Part shown: positions 54,824-59,632 of the stretch, piece by piece
Layout of the letters: each line of letters starts with the position of its first letter
How positions within the stretch are numbered: position 1 is the stretch's first letter
Notes under the pieces: model-generated
Seen by the model: the letters and a program-made list of their open reading frames with translations, nothing else
Told to the model about the DNA's origin: nothing
Databases searched by the model: none
Made by a program: the position numbers and the translations under genes
Assembly (NCBI RefSeq): GCF_001045675.1
Contig: NZ_LEKT01000015.1
Location: 1-59,632 of the forward strand
Direction: 5' to 3'
Origin: Megasphaera cerevisiae DSM 20462
GTDB lineage: Bacteria; Bacillota; Negativicutes; Veillonellales; Megasphaeraceae
DNA length: 59,632 nucleotides

Positions 54824-56278
54824 ATGAACCGAAATCTGGTGTTTTTCCTTTTGGGGCGCGTGGCGTTGCTGAATGGCCTGATGCTGGTCATACCGCTGAT
54901 CTGCGCGTATATCTGGCAGGAGGCAGGCGGGCTGCTGTACTTTGGCCCCGCTATTGCGGCGACGGTTGGGATAGGTGCGGTACTGTCATGGCTGGGAAGA
55001 AATCACAAACGGCAGCTGGGGGTGGCCGAGGGAGCATGGTACATGGCATGTATATGGCTGCTGCTGGGAGGAATTGGCATGATTCCGTATATCCTTTCCG
55101 GAACGCTGGGCGGTCTGGATGCTTTTTTTGAAAGCATTGCGGCCTGGACTACGACGGGCATATCTTGCTTTGCTGCTGATCACTCTACTGTGCCGCAGTC
55201 TCTTCTTCTTTGGCACAGTATGATGGAATGGCTGGGTGGTCTGACCTTTATTGTACTGCTTATTGCCGTTATTCCCCAGGTTAACGGACGATTTGGCCTA
55301 ACCCTGACGGTACGGCGGAATGTCAGCTTTAGTCCTCTGGTAAGCCGTATGGAGCAAACTGCCCGCCGGATCGGCATAATATATACAGGGATTACATTCT
55401 TTTCTGCCGCATTATATTGGCTGGCCGGTCTTTCTCTGCCGCAGGCACTGATCCAGGCCCTGCGGACCGTGTCTACCAGCGGCGGAAATTCCTTCTTCTC
55501 CTTTATGGCATATAACAATCCAGCGCTGGAATTGGCAGGAGCTGTTACCATGTTGCTGGCCAGCGGCAACTTCCTGCTGTATTGGAAAGGTGTAACCTAC
55601 CAGTCTATTCGAAATCTATTTCAGGATCAGGAGATGCGTGCCTTTTTAGCTCTTACAGGAGCAGCCGGGCTGATTGTGTCTGTCCATCTTTGGTATCAGG
55701 GACTATACAGTCTGGCAGACAGTCTGCGCTTCGGATTTTTTCAGGTCATTTCCTTTATCAGTACGAGCGGTTTGGTCTCGGCGGCTTTTCCGCTGTGGCC
55801 TGAATTTGATCAGTTTATCCTCTTTATTTTGGCATTTGTCGGAGGATGTATCGGTTCATTGACCGGTGGTATCCGGATTATGCGCCTTATTATTTTACTG
55901 AAAATGGCCGTTCACGAAATGCGGCGTATTTTGCATCCGCATATGGTTGTCAGTCTGAAATTAAATGGAATTCCGGTGGAAATGAAAGTTATCAGCCAGG
56001 TTCTAAGCTATTTTTTCTTATTTATGATGGTGTTTTTTATATCTATGATTATTCTTTCGTTAGCCGGTATTACGCCGCTTCAATCCATGGGGCTGGCCAT
56101 TGGCTGCCTGTCCAGCGTGGGAGCTACGGCTTCACTGTTTGGCGTTACAGATTTTTTATCCCTGCCAGCCTGGATGAAAGTCTATTGCAGCTTTTTGATG
56201 ATTTTGGGACGCCTGGAAATATTTTCGTTCCTTATTGTGGTGCAGATGGGACTGCAGTCTTTGCACCGCCAGTGGTAG
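54824..56278 (+). CDS. trkH: Trk potassium transporter subunit TrkH (first, divergent copy)
   Basis: 484 residues, four membrane-pore-membrane repeats. The pore segments read TTTGISCF, STSGGNSFF, STSGLVSA and SSVGATASLFG, so each keeps a glycine in the filter, but the last lacks the GPxFG form of the other two copies. It starts 1 nt after the trkA stop, the closest partner of TrkA. Ion selectivity cannot be told from this. Copies two and three resemble each other more. Confidence 0.9.
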   Translation: MNRNLVFFLLGRVALLNGLMLVIPLICAYIWQEAGGLLYFGPAIAATVGIGAVLSWLGRNHKRQLGVAEGAWYMACIWLLLGGIGMIPYILSGTLGGLDAFFESIAAWTTTGISCFAADHSTVPQSLLLWHSMMEWLGGLTFIVLLIAVIPQVNGRFGLTLTVRRNVSFSPLVSRMEQTARRIGIIYTGITFFSAALYWLAGLSLPQALIQALRTVSTSGGNSFFSFMAYNNPALELAGAVTMLLASGNFLLYWKGVTYQSIRNLFQDQEMRAFLALTGAAGLIVSVHLWYQGLYSLADSLRFGFFQVISFISTSGLVSAAFPLWPEFDQFILFILAFVGGCIGSLTGGIRIMRLIILLKMAVHEMRRILHPHMVVSLKLNGIPVEMKVISQVLSYFFLFMMVFFISMIILSLAGITPLQSMGLAIGCLSSVGATASLFGVTDFLSLPAWMKVYCSFLMILGRLEIFSFLIVVQMGLQSLHRQW

Positions 56279-56293
56279 GGGGCGGGGGAAAAT

Positions 56294-57745
56294 ATGGATT
56301 TTAAAGTTGTGCTGTTTGTGCTGGGAAAACTGGCACTCGCCTGTGGGCTGGGGCTTATTGCACCAGTGCTGACGGCATTATATTATAGTGAAAGCAGTAT
56401 CCCGGCTTTTTTGACAGCGATTGCCGTCTGCTTTATCTGGGGACAGCTGCTTATCCGTCGCGGGCATCGTCCTGTCGATACCTTGTCCGTCCGTGAAGGA
56501 ATAGCCATAACCAGTCTGGGGTGGATCATGGTGACCTTTTTAGGCATGATTCCCTATGCTGCGGGCGGGTATCTGACCGTTTTAGATGGTATTTTTGAGT
56601 GTATTTCCGGGCTATCAGGGACGGGCGCTACTGTGATCCGTGATTTAGAAATACTGCCGCAGAGCATCTTGCTGTGGCGTTCCCTTACGCATTGGTTCGG
56701 CGGTCTGGGCATTGTCGTTATTTTCATTGCCCTATTTCCGCAATTTGGCCGCGGCATCGTTCATATGTTTAATGCCGAAAGCACAGGACCGACCGCGGAG
56801 CGTTCGCTGCCACGCATCAAAGAAATGGCCAGAGCTTTATTTACGGTCTATACCGTTTTTACCGCGGTAGCAGCAATTGTATATATGGCTTGCGGCATGC
56901 CCTTTCTTGTAGCGTTAGAGCATTCCTTTTCTACCATCGCTACCGGTGGCTTTTCTTCATATAATAACAGCGTGGCGCATTTTGATAGTCCTCGTATCGA
57001 AGGCTGGATTACCTTTTTCATGATCATTTCCAGCGCTAATTTCGGCATGTATGTGGCAGCATGGAAGCGAGGTTTTTCTATTATTTTACAGGATACGGAA
57101 TTTCGAGCCTATGTAGGAATTGTAGGTGCTTCGACGCTCTTGATGACCTTGAATCTGATCCTGCAAAGCGGTTGGGATGGAGAGGCAGCGCTGCGTGCCG
57201 CAGTATTTCAAGCCGCATCTATTTCCTCCTCTACAGGGTTTGTATCCAGTGATTTTGAACAATGGCCTTCTTTTTCAAAGCTAATCCTATTGCTGCTTAT
57301 GTTTATAGGCGGCTGTGCCGGTTCGACAGCGGGAGGGCTGAAGGTTACCCGGGTTATTTTGCTTTGTAAGACTGTCCGGGCGATCATACGAAGGAAAATC
57401 CACCCGCAGATGATGATTCACGTGCGATCCAACGGTGATGAGTTTTCTGAAGATATATTATATGGTGTGGGGCGATTCTTTTTTGTATACGTTATGTTGA
57501 ACGTGTTATGGACAACTATCCTGATTCTGGACGGTATTCCTGTTTTTGATGCGGTCGGACTCAGTATTTCTACTATGGGCAGCTGCGGCCCTGGGTTTGG
57601 ACTTTTTGGCGCTACATCTACTTGCGCGGATCTTCCTTCGTTCAGTAAGGGTGCTATTTGTTTCTCTATGCTCATGGGACGGCTCGAATCGTTTACGGTC
57701 CTGGCTCTTCTGATGCCGTCGTTTTGGCGCAAAAATACATGGTAA
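56294..57745 (+). CDS. trkH: Trk potassium transporter subunit TrkH (second copy)
   Basis: 483 residues with the same layout. The pore motifs are SGTGATVI, ATGGFSSYNN, SSTGFVSSD and MGSCGPGFGLFG, all close to canonical TrkH. The segment SLTHWFGGLGIVVIFIALFPQFG is shared nearly unchanged with the third copy. It follows the first copy by 15 nt and a GGGGG-rich ribosome binding site. Confidence 0.93.
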   Translation: MDFKVVLFVLGKLALACGLGLIAPVLTALYYSESSIPAFLTAIAVCFIWGQLLIRRGHRPVDTLSVREGIAITSLGWIMVTFLGMIPYAAGGYLTVLDGIFECISGLSGTGATVIRDLEILPQSILLWRSLTHWFGGLGIVVIFIALFPQFGRGIVHMFNAESTGPTAERSLPRIKEMARALFTVYTVFTAVAAIVYMACGMPFLVALEHSFSTIATGGFSSYNNSVAHFDSPRIEGWITFFMIISSANFGMYVAAWKRGFSIILQDTEFRAYVGIVGASTLLMTLNLILQSGWDGEAALRAAVFQAASISSSTGFVSSDFEQWPSFSKLILLLLMFIGGCAGSTAGGLKVTRVILLCKTVRAIIRRKIHPQMMIHVRSNGDEFSEDILYGVGRFFFVYVMLNVLWTTILILDGIPVFDAVGLSISTMGSCGPGFGLFGATSTCADLPSFSKGAICFSMLMGRLESFTVLALLMPSFWRKNTW

Positions 57746-57776
57746 TATAATAGACTTCCTGCAAGAGGTGGCATAG

Positions 57777-59228
57777 ATGGATCTACATGTTGTAAGCCGG
57801 TTTCTTGGGCGCATTGCGCTGGCACAGTCCGGCGTGATGGCTTTTCCTCTGGGAATGGCCCTTTGGTACGGAGAAAACAGTATATATTCATTGCTGCTGA
57901 CACTGCTGCTGTGTGCGGCCTTGGGCAGTATCTTTCTGCGGTATGGCTATGCACGGACGCATAACCTGACGATGCGTGAAGGCATTGCCATTACCGGCTT
58001 GGGCTGGCTTTTGGCAACGCTATTGGGCATGCTTCCGTACGCTTTGGGAGGATATCTTGGGGTATTGGACGGCACCTTTGAAAGCATTTCCGGGTTTACT
58101 GGTACCGGCGCTACGGTCATTGAGGATATAGAAACACTGCCGCACAGCATTCTATTTTGGCGCAGCATGACGCACTGGCTTGGCGGATTGGGAATCATCG
58201 TTATTTTTATTGCCCTCCTGCCGGAAGCCGGACAATCCTCCGTATATATGTATAATGCCGAATCTACAGGTCCGACACGGGAACGGATTATGCCGCGGCT
58301 CCATGATATGACCAATGTGCTGTTCCGCATGTATATGGTATTTACCGCTGTTGCCTTTATTGTTTTTCTATTGTGCGGTATGGATGGGATGAGTGCGCTG
58401 AATCATGCGCTGTCGACTATTTCAGCCGGTGGGTTTTCGACCTTCAATAACAGTGCGGCTCATTTTGAAAGTCCGGCAGTAGAAGGCTGGATGACATTTT
58501 TTATGGTGTTGACCGGCGGCAACTTTGGACTATATTATCGAGTATATCAGAAAGGGCTTGCCGTGTTGAAGCAGGATACGGAATTCAAAGCCTATTTGCT
58601 GATTTTGGGCGGAGCGACCATGATGACAGGACTGAATTTGCTGTACGCCTTTGATGTTACATGGAGTACGGCGCTGCGGTATGCGTCCTTTCAGGTAGCT
58701 TCCATTGCGACTACGGGATTTGTGTCGGCAGATTATGACATCTGGCCGGCTTTTTCTAAAAATATTCTGCTGCTGCTGATGATCAGCGGCGGCTGCGCAG
58801 GTTCTACGGCGGCTGGTATCAAAATATCCCGTGTCGTCATTCTGGTCAAGGCACTGCGGCTTATGGTATATCAGAAGCTGCATCCCCAGATGGCAGTGCG
58901 GCTGCAGATGAACGGCCGTACGATCAGCGCGGATACGATCCATTTAGTAGGTCGTTTCTTCTTCGTCTATATGTTATTTATTGTGTGGTGGGCTTTGCTG
59001 CTTACGCTGGACGGCATCAACGTATTTGATGCTATCGGTATCAGTGTGACTACGATGGGCTGTATTGGCCCGGCTTTTGGGATTACGGGCGCGACATCTA
59101 CCTATGCCGGACTATCTGTTTTTTCCAAGACAATTCTTTGCATGTCCATGCTGTTAGGACGGCTGGAAATATTTACTGTTCTAGTGATGCTGCAACGCAG
59201 TTTTTGGAAATCCAAAGGGTTGTGGTAG
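57777..59228 (+). CDS. trkH: Trk potassium transporter subunit TrkH (third copy)
   Basis: 483 residues, the same length as the second copy. The pore motifs are TGTGATVI, SAGGFSTFNN, ATTGFVSAD and MGCIGPAFGITG. Conserved flanks (EGIAITGLGWLLATLLGMLPYALGGYL) match the second copy closely, which points to a recent duplication. AGAGGTGG precedes the ATG. It ends the trk operon. Confidence 0.93.
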   Translation: MDLHVVSRFLGRIALAQSGVMAFPLGMALWYGENSIYSLLLTLLLCAALGSIFLRYGYARTHNLTMREGIAITGLGWLLATLLGMLPYALGGYLGVLDGTFESISGFTGTGATVIEDIETLPHSILFWRSMTHWLGGLGIIVIFIALLPEAGQSSVYMYNAESTGPTRERIMPRLHDMTNVLFRMYMVFTAVAFIVFLLCGMDGMSALNHALSTISAGGFSTFNNSAAHFESPAVEGWMTFFMVLTGGNFGLYYRVYQKGLAVLKQDTEFKAYLLILGGATMMTGLNLLYAFDVTWSTALRYASFQVASIATTGFVSADYDIWPAFSKNILLLLMISGGCAGSTAAGIKISRVVILVKALRLMVYQKLHPQMAVRLQMNGRTISADTIHLVGRFFFVYMLFIVWWALLLTLDGINVFDAIGISVTTMGCIGPAFGITGATSTYAGLSVFSKTILCMSMLLGRLEIFTVLVMLQRSFWKSKGLW

Positions 59229-59371
59229 TTTTTCTGAGAATACCTGTAAGAAAAAATGTATGGAATCATCTGGCAGGTGCAGCATATACGATAATGCAAG
59301 ACTCATATTTCACCAAAAAAAGGCAGAAAAGGCCTGCCAATAAAAAAATTTCAGCATATCAAAATACAGTG

Positions 59372-59410
59372 GAGATGGCGCATATAGTATATATGTACCA
59401 TCTCTTTTTT
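59372..59410 (+). terminator. Intrinsic terminator after the trk operon
   Basis: GAGATGGcGCATATA pairs with TATATGTaCCATCTC and is followed by six T. A smaller GGCAG/CTGCC hairpin precedes it at about 59321-59337. The rest of 59229-59470 shows no gene. Confidence 0.85.
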
Positions 59411-59471
59411 GATAACGATGTCGGAATGGATCATTTGGCGTCCGAATGGAGTAGAAGGAATCATTTTTATT

Positions 59472-59480
59472 TGCTATAAT
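59472..59480 (+). promoter_or_regulatory. Extended -10 promoter of the last gene
   Basis: TGcTATAAT, with TATAAT at 59475-59480, lies 60 nt upstream of the ATG. Confidence 0.55.
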
Positions 59481-59540
59481 GGCAGGCATAAAATGATTTT
59501 TAATATCAAAATAGATAGAAAACAGAAATGAGGGAATGCT

Positions 59541-59632
59541 ATGGAATACAAAATAGGGAAGAAACAGCGGCGGGTATGGTACGCCGGTCTGTCCTGGGCG
59601 GTCCTGCTGTGGATGACGGCTCCCGTCATGGC
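59541..59632 (+). CDS. Exported protein, N-terminus only (cut by window edge)
   Basis: Thirty codons are visible behind GAGGG. The basic N-region (KIGKKQRRVW) followed by a hydrophobic core (AVLLWMTAPVM) is a signal peptide with a long N-region, as seen in large secreted or outer-membrane proteins. The rest of the protein lies beyond the window, so no function is given. Confidence 0.7.
   Translation, partial: MEYKIGKKQRRVWYAGLSWAVLLWMTAPVM

Noticed and set aside
59138-59479. Open frame running from the end of the third trkH into the gap
   Set aside because: Starts out of frame inside trkH, crosses the terminator hairpin and overlaps the next promoter.
1-59632. CRISPR arrays, insertion sequences, prophage genes, tRNA and rRNA
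   Set aside because: I looked on both strands for regular repeats, transposase motifs, phage proteins and tRNA T-loop signatures and found none that hold up.

Overview
The window reads as a chromosomal block from a diderm, moderate-GC Firmicute, most likely Negativicutes (a Megasphaera-like member of Veillonellales). This rests on gene content rather than a marker gene. Firmicute traits include a T-box on pheST, the alaS-ireB-ruvX-yrzB cluster, the Prp protease beside an L27 with a cleavable N-terminus, an L21 leader, a c-di-AMP riboswitch on a wall hydrolase, IreB, CvfB and YhbY. An acyl-CoA dehydrogenase of the butyryl-CoA type sits near the left end. Almost every gene is on the + strand; only the flippase at 51713-53263 is on the - strand.

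Left to right. 1-530: an unassigned reading-frame tail, then a promoter-RNA-terminator unit that looks like 6S RNA. 550-2682: two hotdog thioesterases and an acyl-CoA dehydrogenase. 2720-6480: T-box, pheS, pheT. 6550-12950: trigger factor, ClpP, ClpX, Lon and the GTPase EngB (protein quality control). 12990-15440: thioredoxin, glycosyltransferase, c-di-AMP riboswitch and NlpC/P60 hydrolase, ending in an inverted-repeat element. 15460-19240: alaS, ireB, ruvX, yrzB-like. 19440-30950: secA, prfB (frameshifted), DUF2993, DUF5693, csaB, ftsE, ftsX, M23 peptidase, C-terminal processing protease, a long envelope/division operon. 31190-38910: obgE, yhbY, proB, proA, a small membrane protein, nadD, yqeK, LCP protein, rsfS, cvfB. 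39060-41230: ECF vitamin transporter subunit, pyridoxal kinase, radical SAM protein. 41230-47450: aspartate kinase, a small unknown, acpS, nnr, metallo-beta-lactamase lipoprotein with DUF3006, AMIN amidase. 47520-48640: rplU-prp-rpmA. 48690-51700: an unknown, polysaccharide deacetylase, sodium-solute symporter. 51713-59228: flippase, then trkA with three trkH genes. The window ends inside the signal peptide of an exported protein.

The region is mostly core genome. I saw no insertion sequence, CRISPR array, prophage, tRNA or rRNA. The points that deserve a second look are: an RF2 frameshift site whose zero-frame stop is UAA instead of UGA; a 52-codon membrane-protein gene wedged between proA and nadD; three tandem, divergent TrkH subunits behind one TrkA; a perfect 18-bp palindrome upstream of the B6 transporter; an intrinsic terminator whose T-run touches the acpS ribosome binding site; a c-di-AMP aptamer ending 3 nt before a ribosome binding site; and a pair of CTAG-ended inverted repeats in two distant intergenic gaps.

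How the parts fit: c-di-AMP probably links the riboswitch-controlled hydrolase with the Trk potassium system. FtsEX, the M23 peptidase, the AMIN amidase, NlpC/P60, the LCP protein, CsaB and the flippase all serve the envelope. Many start codons were set from ribosome binding sites and differ from the longest open frame.
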